Assembly (NCBI GenBank): GCA_016214035.1
Contig: JACRPF010000017.1
Coordinates: 32,838 to 96,837, forward strand
DNA length: 64,000 bases
Reading direction: 5' to 3'
From: Spirochaetota bacterium
GTDB lineage: Bacteria > Spirochaetota > Brachyspiria > Brachyspirales > JACRPF01
Below are positions 24,646-33,144 of the stretch, in pieces; the first letter of the stretch is position 1; each line of letters begins with the position of its first letter. A program made the position numbers and the translations under genes. The notes below the pieces were generated by a model. That model saw only the letters and a program-made list of their open reading frames with translations. It was not told where the DNA came from and made no database searches.

Positions 24646-26781
24646 ATGATAACCCTCGGCACCCAATATTACCGCGCACCGTTCCCCGAAAATCGCTACT
24701 GGGAACAGGACCTCAAACAGATGAAGGAATCGGGTCTTAACACCGTGCAGTTGTGGGTGCTCTGGGGATGGGTGGAAGCAAAACAGGGAACGTATAACTT
24801 CAGCGATTATGACCGCCTTGTGGATATCGCCCAGAAATACGGCCTCGGTGTGGTGTTGAGCACCATCGCCGAGATTCATCCATACTGGATACACGACGCC
24901 GTACCCGGCAGCGAAATGGTCACCAACATGGGCGTGAAAGTGGTGTCATCAAATCGCGGCGAATGTCATTACGGAATCACTCCCGGAGGATGCTTCGACC
25001 ATCCCGGCGTCTGGGAGCGGATGCAGTCGTTCATACGCGCAACTGCTGAGCGTTTCGGCAAAGCACCGCACCTTCGCGGCTGGGACGCATGGAACGAACT
25101 GCGCTGGAATGTGAATGCGGACGGTCTTGTCTGTTATTGCGACAACACGCTCGCAACGTTCCGCGCGTGGCTTGAGATGCAATACGGCACGCTCGACGGA
25201 CTTAACAAAGCATGGCGCAGACGCTATAGCAGCTTCAAGGAAGTGATGCCGGGTAAGATGGTAGGACGTCCCTATACGGAGATGATGGCATTCAACCATT
25301 TCATCACGGCGCGGGCGAACGCTCATGCCAAACTCAGATACGACACCATCAAAACTATCGATAAAATACATCCGGTCACCGTCCACGGCGCACAGCCGTC
25401 ACCATATTACGCCGGCGATATGAACGCACCGCATTATGTCATGCCGCTCGACCGCGGCAACGACTGGTCGTTCGTCGAGAACACCGACGGCATGGGTTTC
25501 TCAAGCTTCCCGAAATGGGGCAATCAGGACGACACCACATTCGCCGTACGCGTTTCCATCGGCGCTTCGGCGGCGACGAGCAACAATAAACGCATGTGGC
25601 TTTCAGAACTTCAGGGCGGTCGCTCGTCGATAGGTTTTGTGGAGCCGCATCTTGTCGTCGATGCTAAATCACAGCAGCGCTGGCTCTGGAACGGCATCGC
25701 CGGCGGAGCTGACACCGTGCTCTTCTGGTGCTGGCGCGACGAGGTCTTCGGCTGTGAGTCGAACGGTTTCGGCATCATCGGCAATGACGGCCGTCGTGAC
25801 GAACGGGTTGTTGCACTCAAACGCACCGGTAAAATGCTCGTAGACCATGAAGCGCTGCTCGCTGCGTATAAACCGCTGAAAGGTTCGGTGGGTGTGCTCT
25901 TCAGTCCGCAGACGTACTATCTCTACGGCGCACAGGACGGCAAAGCGGGCAGAGTGTTCAACGCGATGGAAGGATATTGCCGCGCGCTTTCACGGCTCAA
26001 CATCCCCTACACGGTGGTCGAGGAAGAGCATCTCGCCGTACTCGACGGCATCAAACTGCTCTTCATCCCGAAGACGATGGTCATCGCCGAAAAAACCGAA
26101 AAGGTCATCGAAGCGTTCATCAACAATGGCGGCACGGTTGTCTGTGAATCCGAGTTCGGCGCATTCGACACCGCCGGAGTCTATCGCTATCCGGAAGACC
26201 GTTTTATCACCAGACTTACCGGCATCCGCGAGATTGGACGCCGTAATCTGCCGAAAGGAAACACAAAAAATAAAGACCTGCCGGCACCGGCAGCATATAC
26301 GATAAACGGTATCAAAGCATCGCTCTTCCCTGCCCAGTGGATAACACCGCTCACCGGCAGCGGCACCGTGCTTGCGCGGCATGACGAAGGCGCGCTGGCG
26401 CTCGAAACACAATGCGGTAATGGCCGCGTGATAATGATCGGCACCTATCTCGGCGAGAACAATCGCGATTCGCTAGAAATGGAACGTTTTATCGGAGCAA
26501 TAGTCGCAGGAGCAAAGATAGCCGCACCCGTGAGCGTCCAGTCACCCGTACCCTCCGGAAGAAATTTCGTGCAGATCATCGCCGGAAAATCGAGCGATAA
26601 GCGTGTGGTCTTTGTGTTTTTCCCGCGAGAATGCGAATGCAAAAGCGCCGCATTATCCATGACGGACGGCTTCACCGGCGTTCTTGCCGATGCCGTTTCG
26701 GGAGAAAATATCCGGGTCACAAATGGCCGCTGTACGGTAAAAAACACCGACCTCGCGTTTGCGATGCTGATCGAAAGCTAA
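24646..26781 (+). CDS. GH42-family beta-galactosidase-like glycosidase
   Basis: A 711-residue cytoplasmic glycoside hydrolase. The N-terminal TIM barrel (to about residue 390) contains GLNTVQLWVLWGWVEAKQG and the acid/base motif WDAWNELRW (Asn150-Glu151). Glu321, in LSELQGG, is the probable nucleophile at the position where GH42 enzymes carry E-x-x-x-G. A Rossmann-like domain (GVLFSPQTYYLYGA to CESEFGAF, about residues 420-520) and a C-terminal beta domain follow, as in GH42. There is no signal peptide, so it probably acts on imported oligosaccharides. AAGGAG precedes the start at good distance. The gene stands alone; a sugar transporter is not adjacent. Substrate specificity (galactoside or another beta-glycoside) cannot be read from sequence. 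Confidence 0.88.
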   Translation: MITLGTQYYRAPFPENRYWEQDLKQMKESGLNTVQLWVLWGWVEAKQGTYNFSDYDRLVDIAQKYGLGVVLSTIAEIHPYWIHDAVPGSEMVTNMGVKVVSSNRGECHYGITPGGCFDHPGVWERMQSFIRATAERFGKAPHLRGWDAWNELRWNVNADGLVCYCDNTLATFRAWLEMQYGTLDGLNKAWRRRYSSFKEVMPGKMVGRPYTEMMAFNHFITARANAHAKLRYDTIKTIDKIHPVTVHGAQPSPYYAGDMNAPHYVMPLDRGNDWSFVENTDGMGFSSFPKWGNQDDTTFAVRVSIGASAATSNNKRMWLSELQGGRSSIGFVEPHLVVDAKSQQRWLWNGIAGGADTVLFWCWRDEVFGCESNGFGIIGNDGRRDERVVALKRTGKMLVDHEALLAAYKPLKGSVGVLFSPQTYYLYGAQDGKAGRVFNAMEGYCRALSRLNIPYTVVEEEHLAVLDGIKLLFIPKTMVIAEKTEKVIEAFINNGGTVVCESEFGAFDTAGVYRYPEDRFITRLTGIREIGRRNLPKGNTKNKDLPAPAAYTINGIKASLFPAQWITPLTGSGTVLARHDEGALALETQCGNGRVIMIGTYLGENNRDSLEMERFIGAIVAGAKIAAPVSVQSPVPSGRNFVQIIAGKSSDKRVVFVFFPRECECKSAALSMTDGFTGVLADAVSGENIRVTNGRCTVKNTDLAFAMLIES

Positions 26782-27902
26782 TATCGCGCTGTCATCCGCA
26801 GGCCGAGATACTCTTCCTGAATACCGAGCGCATACCGTGTGCCAGTATGTATGTTGTAGTCGAACACAAGCGGTATACCGAGCGACTTCGACATGGCGTC
26901 GTTGAACGACAACGTATAGACAATAGGCCGTACTATCTGATACACTTTATTCCCGAAGAAAAGCACAAAGAACGATGTCAGTATAAATCCGCGCTGTCTA
27001 TCAAGGTCCTGGTACGTCTTATAATCCTGACTATTGCTGTAAACCGAGCCGTTTGTATATTTATAATACATAGTTGATCCGCTGCTAGAGTAAAACAGCG
27101 ATGAGGTCGGGGGTATCCATTTATACTCGTCTTCCTTTGCGGATATCCCCAATTGCGTAAAGAATGCCGCCCACGCAACTACATCGACGCCGAGGCCGAC
27201 AAGTCCGCCCCAGCCGTCACCCTGCGTGAATGAACCGATACCGAAACCGGGAGCTATACCGAGCCATAACGGACTCCAGAAATCCTTTTTGAATTCGCGT
27301 ACCAGCTGAACCTTTTCAGCGTCAGTGATATACGGCGCTTCTTTGACTATCGTGTTGGTATTCGCAAAGATGTCATCCGCAATCAATTTTCTTACTTTCA
27401 GAAACGGCGACACACCGGACTGTACGATACGTTTACCGCCGACAAGCTGATCGACCACGCGTTTGATGGCCTTGGCAAGATCATCGAGACCTTCTGTGGA
27501 ATCGCTCACCGATTTCTCAACCTTGGACGTCTCAATATCCACCACGGTGATAATAAGATAATATTTTGCCCCGAGCTTGCTCATCGTGCCGTACATCATC
27601 TTCTGCATGTTGAGCATTTTTCCTATTTGTACCGCGCACTCGGTTGATGTGCAGCCGGACTGCTGAAACGACTGCTCCTTGAGTATCTCGTCCATCTTCC
27701 CGCGCTCGAGCACGGTATACACGTTCGCATTCACGAGTTCATTGCGAAATATCTCCGACACGGTTTTAACATCCGCAGGAGCTATGCCCGCACCGCCCTG
27801 AAATTCGATGATACCTATGTTTACCGGCTTTGCTGCGGGAGTCTGCGCCCCGAGCATTATTGACAACAACAGAAACAACGGGATGATATGATGTGATCTC
27901 AT
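26778..27902 (-). CDS. Secreted CsgG-like domain protein
   Basis: A 374-residue exported protein. After the signal peptide (ending near LGAQ) comes a CsgG/LpoB-like domain: VNIGIIEFQGGAGIAP, SEIFRNELVNANVYTVLERGKMDEIL, then a CTSTECAVQIGKMLNMQKMMYGTMSK segment that fits the family's 'a..lGk.l.a..vi.G.v' pattern. The second half has several hydrophobic or glycine-rich segments (FWSPLWLGIAPGFGIG; GFILTSFFVLFFG), so it may be membrane-attached. The start at MRSHH is supported by AAGGAG 7 bases upstream; an earlier in-frame start lacks this. It overlaps the convergent GH42 stop by 4 bp. Function unknown; an assembly or lipoprotein-like outer-membrane role is plausible. Confidence 0.75.
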   Translation of the reverse strand: MRSHHIIPLFLLLSIMLGAQTPAAKPVNIGIIEFQGGAGIAPADVKTVSEIFRNELVNANVYTVLERGKMDEILKEQSFQQSGCTSTECAVQIGKMLNMQKMMYGTMSKLGAKYYLIITVVDIETSKVEKSVSDSTEGLDDLAKAIKRVVDQLVGGKRIVQSGVSPFLKVRKLIADDIFANTNTIVKEAPYITDAEKVQLVREFKKDFWSPLWLGIAPGFGIGSFTQGDGWGGLVGLGVDVVAWAAFFTQLGISAKEDEYKWIPPTSSLFYSSSGSTMYYKYTNGSVYSNSQDYKTYQDLDRQRGFILTSFFVLFFGNKVYQIVRPIVYTLSFNDAMSKSLGIPLVFDYNIHTGTRYALGIQEEYLGLRMTARY

Positions 27903-27976
27903 ACGACACTCCTTGCAATCCTGCTTCATCTGGCCTTCTTAAAGCGGATGAACGGATACAGAATCACCTGATACAC

Positions 27977-28004
27977 ACTTTACCAAATCAAAGCAGGATG
28001 TCAA
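27977..28004 (-). promoter_or_regulatory. Promoter of the CsgG-like gene
   Basis: TTGACA (27999-28004), 16 bp, TAAAGT (27977-27982) on the minus strand, about 75 bp before the start codon. Confidence 0.6.
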
Positions 28005-28039
28005 TAGTGCACCCCGCATCGTAAGCGTAATCGCCACTA

Positions 28040-28606
28040 TCATTTTCCCAGCAGATGTTCAACCAGTATCTTTATACCGATGCCGATGAGGATTACTCCC
28101 CCGGCAAACTCAATCTTGTTCTCAAAAAGCTTTCCGAACGCTTTGCCCGCATAGACCCCGGCGAACGACAACAGCGCTGTTGTTGCTCCGATGATGAGAA
28201 CCGGCAATGCGATGCTCACTTTGAGCACGCCGAATGTCACGCCGACGGCAAGCGCATCGATACTGGTGGCTATCGCGAGTACGAACAACGTGCGCAGCCG
28301 CATTTCGCACTTCGTATCCTTCTCCGCCTCGTCAATGACAAATGATTCGTATATCATCTTGCCGCCGATGAACGCGAGCAGTCCGAACGCCACCCAATGA
28401 TCGAACGAAGTGATATAGCTTTTCAGCGTCATGCCGGCCAGCCAGCCGAGGAACGGCATAAGCGCCTGAAATCCGCCGAAAAACAGCGCCATACGGAATG
28501 CATGCCGGAAACGCATACCGCGCATGGTTACGCCGCTTGCAATTGATACCGCGAGCGCATCCATGGAAAGGCCTATCGCAATTAGAAAAAAAGTCAGTAT
28601 GCCCAT
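28040..28606 (-). CDS. mntP: MntP-type manganese efflux pump
   Basis: A 188-residue inner-membrane protein with six hydrophobic segments in the MntP (DUF204) pattern. The family's two duplicated motifs are visible: AIGLSMDALAVSIASG near the N-terminus and AIATSIDALAVGVTFG in the second half, each with the conserved membrane aspartate, plus GGFQALMPFLGW. MntP exports Mn(II). It lies 55 bp downstream of an AraC-type gene on the same strand and has its own plausible promoter between them. The short leader is too small for a Mn-sensing yybP-ykoY riboswitch, and none was seen. Confidence 0.93.
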   Translation of the reverse strand: MGILTFFLIAIGLSMDALAVSIASGVTMRGMRFRHAFRMALFFGGFQALMPFLGWLAGMTLKSYITSFDHWVAFGLLAFIGGKMIYESFVIDEAEKDTKCEMRLRTLFVLAIATSIDALAVGVTFGVLKVSIALPVLIIGATTALLSFAGVYAGKAFGKLFENKIEFAGGVILIGIGIKILVEHLLGK

Positions 28607-28632
28607 TGAAAATCCTTGCGTAACGTGACGTC

Positions 28633-28660
28633 AGTATACAATAAGACAATGCTTTGTCCA
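28633..28660 (-). promoter_or_regulatory. Promoter of mntP
   Basis: TGGACA (28655-28660), 16 bp, TATACT (28633-28638), immediately after the stop of the upstream araC-type gene. Confidence 0.5.
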
Positions 28661-28661
28661 G

Positions 28662-29501
28662 TTATTCTTTCTCCGCGGCAGTCCGATTGCCGCGCTTGGG
28701 AAGAGTTCCGTATTCCCGTTTATAGTTCGCGAGGAATGTTGCATAATTTGAAAAACCGGACAGATGCGCTGCTTCATTCGCGCTCATGTTTTTTTCGGTG
28801 ATCAGTATATATGCATTCTTCAGTCTGCGTTCGGCGATATAATCAAGCGGACTTTTGCCGGTGTATTCCCTGAATCGTTTTCTGAAATGGGATTCACTCA
28901 TACGGGTGATATCGGCAAGATCGCGGACCGCCATCTTTTTTTCAAAATGCCGGTTAATGTAGTCGTAAACGGACAGCAATGATTCGGCAAATGCATCCGG
29001 AGTTGCGCCTACATCAAACTGCTTTTCAAAACGCCGCACCAGGAGCACCATCACATCGGCCATCACGGCCCGTATCCTGGGCTTCCACTGAGATGCCTGC
29101 CGCTCATTTTCCCGGAACACCTCGATGATACGTGCCCCGATGACATCATCCCTGAACAGATTGGTGAACTGCGAACCGCCGAGCGTGACAAGCCGGTAAT
29201 AGCCGATATTGCCGGTAAGCGATATAAGATCGGCAAGAAAGGTATCACTCACATAAATAAAAACGGCGCGCGCTTTTGCCGTACCCGTCGACTTCGCCCG
29301 ATGCGATTCATGGCGGTTGATGAGCACCATATCGCCCTTCGTAAATCCGAACACTTTGCGGTCCACATGGAATTCGCCTGTCCCGCTTTCCACCAGACCT
29401 ATCTCCATGCAGTCATGAAGATGCAGGTCTTTCAATGTTCCGGGTATATCATACGAAAATATGATAAACGGGAAATCAGCGGGAAACGTCAATTCTTGCA
29501 T
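28662..29501 (-). CDS. AraC-family regulator (cupin sensor)
   Basis: 279 residues: an N-terminal cupin-type sensor (LHLHDCMEIGLVESGTGEF with metal- or sugar-pocket histidines) and a C-terminal double helix-turn-helix of the AraC family (MAVRDLADITRMSESHFRKRF then ANEAAHLSGFSNYATFLANYKREYG). The ATG coincides with the predicted +1 of its promoter, so translation must start on a leaderless mRNA. It is divergent from the PorV-like gene and upstream of mntP. Neither its targets nor its ligand can be read from sequence. Confidence 0.92.
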   Translation of the reverse strand: MQELTFPADFPFIIFSYDIPGTLKDLHLHDCMEIGLVESGTGEFHVDRKVFGFTKGDMVLINRHESHRAKSTGTAKARAVFIYVSDTFLADLISLTGNIGYYRLVTLGGSQFTNLFRDDVIGARIIEVFRENERQASQWKPRIRAVMADVMVLLVRRFEKQFDVGATPDAFAESLLSVYDYINRHFEKKMAVRDLADITRMSESHFRKRFREYTGKSPLDYIAERRLKNAYILITEKNMSANEAAHLSGFSNYATFLANYKREYGTLPKRGNRTAAEKE

Positions 29502-29507
29502 GTTTTC

Positions 29508-29535
29508 AGTATACCCTCAGCCGTATCTTTGTAAA
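29508..29535 (-). promoter_or_regulatory. Leaderless promoter of the araC-type gene
   Basis: TTTACA (29530-29535), 16 bp, TATACT (29508-29513). Six bases separate the -10 from the ATG, so +1 should be the A of the start codon at 29501. Confidence 0.65.
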
Positions 29536-29603
29536 GTCCATGATATTCTCAGATAATTGCATAAAATCACAGAAATAATATAGAATAAAAGGCTTCATTT
29601 TCC

Positions 29604-29633
29604 TTGACAAATTTGCCCGATTTTTCGTATACT
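29604..29633 (+). promoter_or_regulatory. Promoter of the PorV-like gene
   Basis: TTGACA (29604-29609), 18 bp, TATACT (29628-29633), about 65 bp before the start. Confidence 0.7.
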
Positions 29634-29699
29634 GAATTCATAGTTCATTGATTGTCAATCTGGTTTACTGCCCGTGAAAACAGGCAGGAGGATATGGTT

Positions 29700-30905
29700 A
29701 TGCGTAACATGAAAACGCTTACCGCTCTTACACTTGTACTTACATTGACCGTTGGCACTTCACTTCATCCCGCCACAAGTGATTCTTTTGACTTCCTCAA
29801 TATCGGCATGGGCGGCATCTCCGCATCCATGGGGCGCGCATCGGCAGCAGATGTAAAAACAATTGAAGGTATTTATAACAATCCGGCATCGCTTGGTTCA
29901 CTCGAAGGCATGACATTCGCCGGAGCATACAACCCGTACCTGTCGATGTCGCTCTGGAACGTTGCCGGTGCCGTTGCTCTCGCAAAAGGATTGAACGTCG
30001 CCGCCGCCGTCTACGGCCTTGCATATGATGACATCATCGGCGACATACAGTATAACGGCGATGTCGGCCGCAAGCTTCCCGCCGGGGACATGATAGCCAG
30101 CGTCAGCGCCGCCGCAAACCTCGGCGCACTCCTCGGTCTCCCGCTCAATATCGACATCGGGGCCAATGGAAAATACGCCTCGGAAACGCTCGATGATCTT
30201 TCACTTTCAGGCGTCATGTTCGACATCGGCGCCATCATCCGTTTTGATAATGTCTTCGGCAAGGATACGCTCTCGTTCGGCGCAACCGCAAAAAACATCG
30301 GCGTTGCCTTCTCATCGTCTCCCTCGGAGCTCGCGCTTCCCTCAACGATTGTCGCCGGAGCCGCATACGATTTCGCGGTAGGCAATTCGTTCAGCCTCAA
30401 AATGCTCACCGATATTGAAGCAAGCCTGAACAGCAATCCGCTGCGCGGCGCCATCGGCGCGGAAGCGGGACTCTTCAACCTTATATTCATACGCGCAGGA
30501 TATCTTATCGGCGGTGACGCGCGCGGCTTCACCATGGGTACCGGCATACATGTGACGCTCGGCGGCATGGCGGCACGCTTCGACTACGCATTTATCCCGC
30601 TCGGCGATCTCGGCGCACAGCACAATATGCAGTTCGGTGTATCGTTCGGCGACAATGCGCCTGCCGCAGCGACGGCTGAGAAAAAAGCGGAAACGGCAAG
30701 GGCTTCCGCACCTGAAGCCGCAACATCGGATATGAGTGACGAAGACCTGCTGAAAGCCGGTGTTGAATATGCAAAAAATAAGGACTTGGAAAAGGCGATA
30801 AAATCGTGGAAAAAGATCGGTCCGGATTCGGAATATTACGAAAAAGCACAGCGGAACATAAAGAAGGCAAATCAGAAACTCCGCGAGGTCGAGGACGATC
30901 TCTAA
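29700..30905 (+). CDS. PorV/UPF0164-like outer-membrane protein with C-terminal TPR-like tail
   Basis: A 401-residue exported protein. After a signal peptide (to about residue 23) it has the PorV/UPF0164 opening: FLNIGMGGISASMGRASAAD and IEGIYNNPASLGSL. Repeating amphipathic strands continue to about residue 325 (GTGIHVTLGGMAARFDYAFIP), forming a barrel related to FadL/PorV. An Ala/Glu linker leads to a helical tail (LLKAGVEYAKNKDLEKAIKSWKK) resembling one TPR repeat. The start follows AGGAGG by 8 bases, and the ATG two codons earlier is too close to the site. UPF0164-type proteins are prominent in spirochaetes. Cargo or role is unknown. The 3' end overlaps the MFS gene by 100 bases. Confidence 0.82.
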   Translation: MRNMKTLTALTLVLTLTVGTSLHPATSDSFDFLNIGMGGISASMGRASAADVKTIEGIYNNPASLGSLEGMTFAGAYNPYLSMSLWNVAGAVALAKGLNVAAAVYGLAYDDIIGDIQYNGDVGRKLPAGDMIASVSAAANLGALLGLPLNIDIGANGKYASETLDDLSLSGVMFDIGAIIRFDNVFGKDTLSFGATAKNIGVAFSSSPSELALPSTIVAGAAYDFAVGNSFSLKMLTDIEASLNSNPLRGAIGAEAGLFNLIFIRAGYLIGGDARGFTMGTGIHVTLGGMAARFDYAFIPLGDLGAQHNMQFGVSFGDNAPAAATAEKKAETARASAPEAATSDMSDEDLLKAGVEYAKNKDLEKAIKSWKKIGPDSEYYEKAQRNIKKANQKLREVEDDL

Positions 30906-32110
30906 ACGGACCGTCGTCCCGTTTCATAAACGCATTATCAGTAACCTGGGCGATAAACACGTTTGCCTATTCGATAGTTTTTCCGTTTCTGCCCATCTAT
31001 CTTCATTCGATCCGCGGCATTCCGCTTGAACTGGTCGGTCTCGTATTCCCCGTCATGGGCATTGCCGCCATCATCGGTTCACCGCTGGCCGGCTTTACCG
31101 CGGACCGCTTGGACCGCAAGCAGCTTCTGATCGGCGCACCGTTCGCGCGCGGCATCACATTCATCGGCCTTGCGGTGATGGCCGCCGTAAACGCGCCGTT
31201 CTGGACATTCGTCGTACTGCTGTTCATCAATTCGTTTCTCGGCGTATTTTTTCAGAACGCGTCCGATGCGCTCATCACCGATATCGTGCCGCCAGAGCTG
31301 CGCGTCCATGCATTCAGCACGGTACGCGTCGGCCTTAATATCGGATGGATGTCCGGACCGGCTATCGGCGCTTTTCTGGCGCGCACACCGTTCTCACTCC
31401 TGTTCTTCATCACCGCGGTCTTCTGCTTCGCCGCATCGGCCATCGCACTCCGGAGCACGCGCGGTATCGTCATCCGCAAACGCCGCAATGATATGCAGCA
31501 CGTATCCCGGTCATTTTCAGCTGCCATCATGCGCGACAGGAACATGTTATTGCTGCTCGCGCTGAGCTTCGTGCTGTTTCTCACCGTATCACAGTTCGTA
31601 TCCACGCTGTCGCTCTACGCCACTGCGGTGAAGCATCTCGATAAGACACCGCTCGGATTACTTTACACGATCAACGGCGCCATGGTCATCCTGTTCCTGG
31701 TCCCTATCAACAGACTGTTCAGACAGGTGAACATGTACCTGCGCATCGGCATCGGGGCGTTCCTGTACCTCATCGCGTACATCGGCTTCGGCCTGTCGGG
31801 GATGTGGATGCATTTCGCCGCGGCGATGATGCTCATGACCGTCGGCGAGATGCTGTCCGTCTCATGCATCGTCACCGCCGCAAGTTACTGCGCACCCGAC
31901 GGCATGGTGGGGCGTTATATGGGGACGATGAACCTCGTACGGAATGTGGGCTATGCCGTGGGACCGTATATCGGCTCGCTGCTGCTCGCGCATTATACCG
32001 GAAAACCGCTCACACTCTGGATCATACTCGGTTCGTTTGCGTTCATAGCGGGCCTGGGATTTCTGGTATTCAGTCAGCATGCCCCGTCGGCGCAAACCCG
32101 CCGGATGTGA
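30806..32110 (+). CDS. MFS transporter
   Basis: A 434-residue major facilitator permease with 12 predicted hydrophobic segments. The first begins near residue 40 (FINALSVTWAINTFAYSIVF), and the loop 2-3 signature is GSPLAGFTADRLDRKQ. The drug:H+ antiporter-like pattern suggests export or sugar uptake, but the substrate is not identifiable. The only standard start codon before the first helix is GTG 30806, which lies 100 bases inside the upstream PorV-like gene. The resulting 40-residue N-terminal extension is hydrophilic and looks like a read-through of the other frame. A non-standard start just after 30905 is therefore possible. The two genes are certainly co-transcribed. Confidence 0.8.
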   Translation: MEKDRSGFGILRKSTAEHKEGKSETPRGRGRSLNGPSSRFINALSVTWAINTFAYSIVFPFLPIYLHSIRGIPLELVGLVFPVMGIAAIIGSPLAGFTADRLDRKQLLIGAPFARGITFIGLAVMAAVNAPFWTFVVLLFINSFLGVFFQNASDALITDIVPPELRVHAFSTVRVGLNIGWMSGPAIGAFLARTPFSLLFFITAVFCFAASAIALRSTRGIVIRKRRNDMQHVSRSFSAAIMRDRNMLLLLALSFVLFLTVSQFVSTLSLYATAVKHLDKTPLGLLYTINGAMVILFLVPINRLFRQVNMYLRIGIGAFLYLIAYIGFGLSGMWMHFAAAMMLMTVGEMLSVSCIVTAASYCAPDGMVGRYMGTMNLVRNVGYAVGPYIGSLLLAHYTGKPLTLWIILGSFAFIAGLGFLVFSQHAPSAQTRRM

Positions 32111-32119
32111 CCGCGTTCC

Positions 32120-32133
32120 GGCAATCAATTGCC
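32120..32133. repeat. Copy of the gdhA-type palindrome at a convergent gene junction
   Basis: GGCAATCAATTGCC matches the GGCAA-N4-TTGCC core seen twice at gdhA and extends to a 16-bp palindrome with flanking C/G. It overlaps the last codons of the araC-type gene just past the MFS stop. It may be coincidence or a small hairpin. Confidence 0.35.
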
Positions 32134-33033
32134 GCCGATATCATCCGCGCGAAAACGTTTCACCGTGCTGCAATAGGCATGCGGTGTCGTATGCATCACG
32201 CTCTTGAATACACGAATGAAATGTGACGCATCGAAAAAACCGAACATATGCGCTGTTTCAGTCACCGGAACACCTTCCAGAAGCGCCGGACAGCTTCGCA
32301 TGATCTTCCGGCGTAAAAGATAATCTGAAAGCGTTGTACCTGTCTTTTCATGAAAGTATGCCGACGCATACGCCGGGGTGAACCCGAGCGCACTGTTCAC
32401 CGCCCGTACGATAACACCCGACGCCGCGGTACAATTCTTTTCCACCGCATCGAGCGAATTGAAAAGCCGGCGATCCGCGGTTATTTCCTCAAAATCAGGA
32501 AGCACCTGTTTATGCGCCGATGCGAGCGCAAGCATAAGCGCAAGAAATGCGTGTTTCACGAACGATTCCGCGTAGATATCCCTCGGGGCATGTTCGATTA
32601 CGGCAAGGAGGGACCGCACCGTACGCTGATGGTCCGCCGGCAGCCTGAAACACAATGGGTCTGCCCGGTTAAATAGAAAATGATGAAAGAACATGCCGGT
32701 GACACGAGGCAACGCGAACAGCGACCGCATATCGTCGGTAAATAGCTCGGGCAGATAATAGATATTGCAGACATCCCATCTGCCGGCGGAATCGATATCA
32801 TGCGTTTCACCCGGCGCTATCACATAGACGCTGCCGGGACGTATGACCTCACGTACGCCATTCGTCCGGTGAACGGCTGATCCGCGAAGCGTAATACCGA
32901 TCTCATAAAAGGTATGTGCGTGTGCGGCAACGTTTTTTTTTCCGGTGAATGACAGCCGCTCTATACGAAGGGGTATATACGCGCTTACGCGAACATGCTC
33001 ATTGCCGATGGTGTTGCCCTTTACGGAACTCAT
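32125..33033 (-). CDS. AraC-family regulator
   Basis: 302 residues. The N-terminal cupin has HAHTFYEIGITLRG and VIAPGETHDID, and the C-terminal AraC helix-turn-helix pair contains LGFTPAYASAYFHEKTG and ETAHMFGFFDASHFIRVFKS. The start is placed at the second of two adjacent ATGs (33033) because the promoter at 33040-33067 puts +1 exactly there; 33036 is the alternative. No Shine-Dalgarno sequence is usable in either case. It is divergent from the URO-D-family gene, which it probably controls, and convergent with the MFS permease. Confidence 0.92.
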   Translation of the reverse strand: MSSVKGNTIGNEHVRVSAYIPLRIERLSFTGKKNVAAHAHTFYEIGITLRGSAVHRTNGVREVIRPGSVYVIAPGETHDIDSAGRWDVCNIYYLPELFTDDMRSLFALPRVTGMFFHHFLFNRADPLCFRLPADHQRTVRSLLAVIEHAPRDIYAESFVKHAFLALMLALASAHKQVLPDFEEITADRRLFNSLDAVEKNCTAASGVIVRAVNSALGFTPAYASAYFHEKTGTTLSDYLLRRKIMRSCPALLEGVPVTETAHMFGFFDASHFIRVFKSVMHTTPHAYCSTVKRFRADDIGGN

Positions 33034-33039
33034 CATCCC

Positions 33040-33067
33040 ATTGTACCAGCTCCGTAATAAAATACAA
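33040..33067 (-). promoter_or_regulatory. Leaderless promoter of the araC-type gene
   Basis: TTGTAT (33062-33067), 16 bp, TACAAT (33040-33045) on the minus strand. The predicted +1 (33033) is the A of an ATG. Confidence 0.55.
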
Positions 33068-33144
33068 TTATTTCCCAAGGAGATGCAAGCTATTGGGCAC
33101 CTTCATGTATATATTTATAGCATCTTGAGCTTAGGAGCATTCAC

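Noticed and set aside
28607..28661. Manganese (yybP-ykoY) riboswitch before mntP
   Set aside because: Only 55 bp separate the genes and a promoter occupies most of it.
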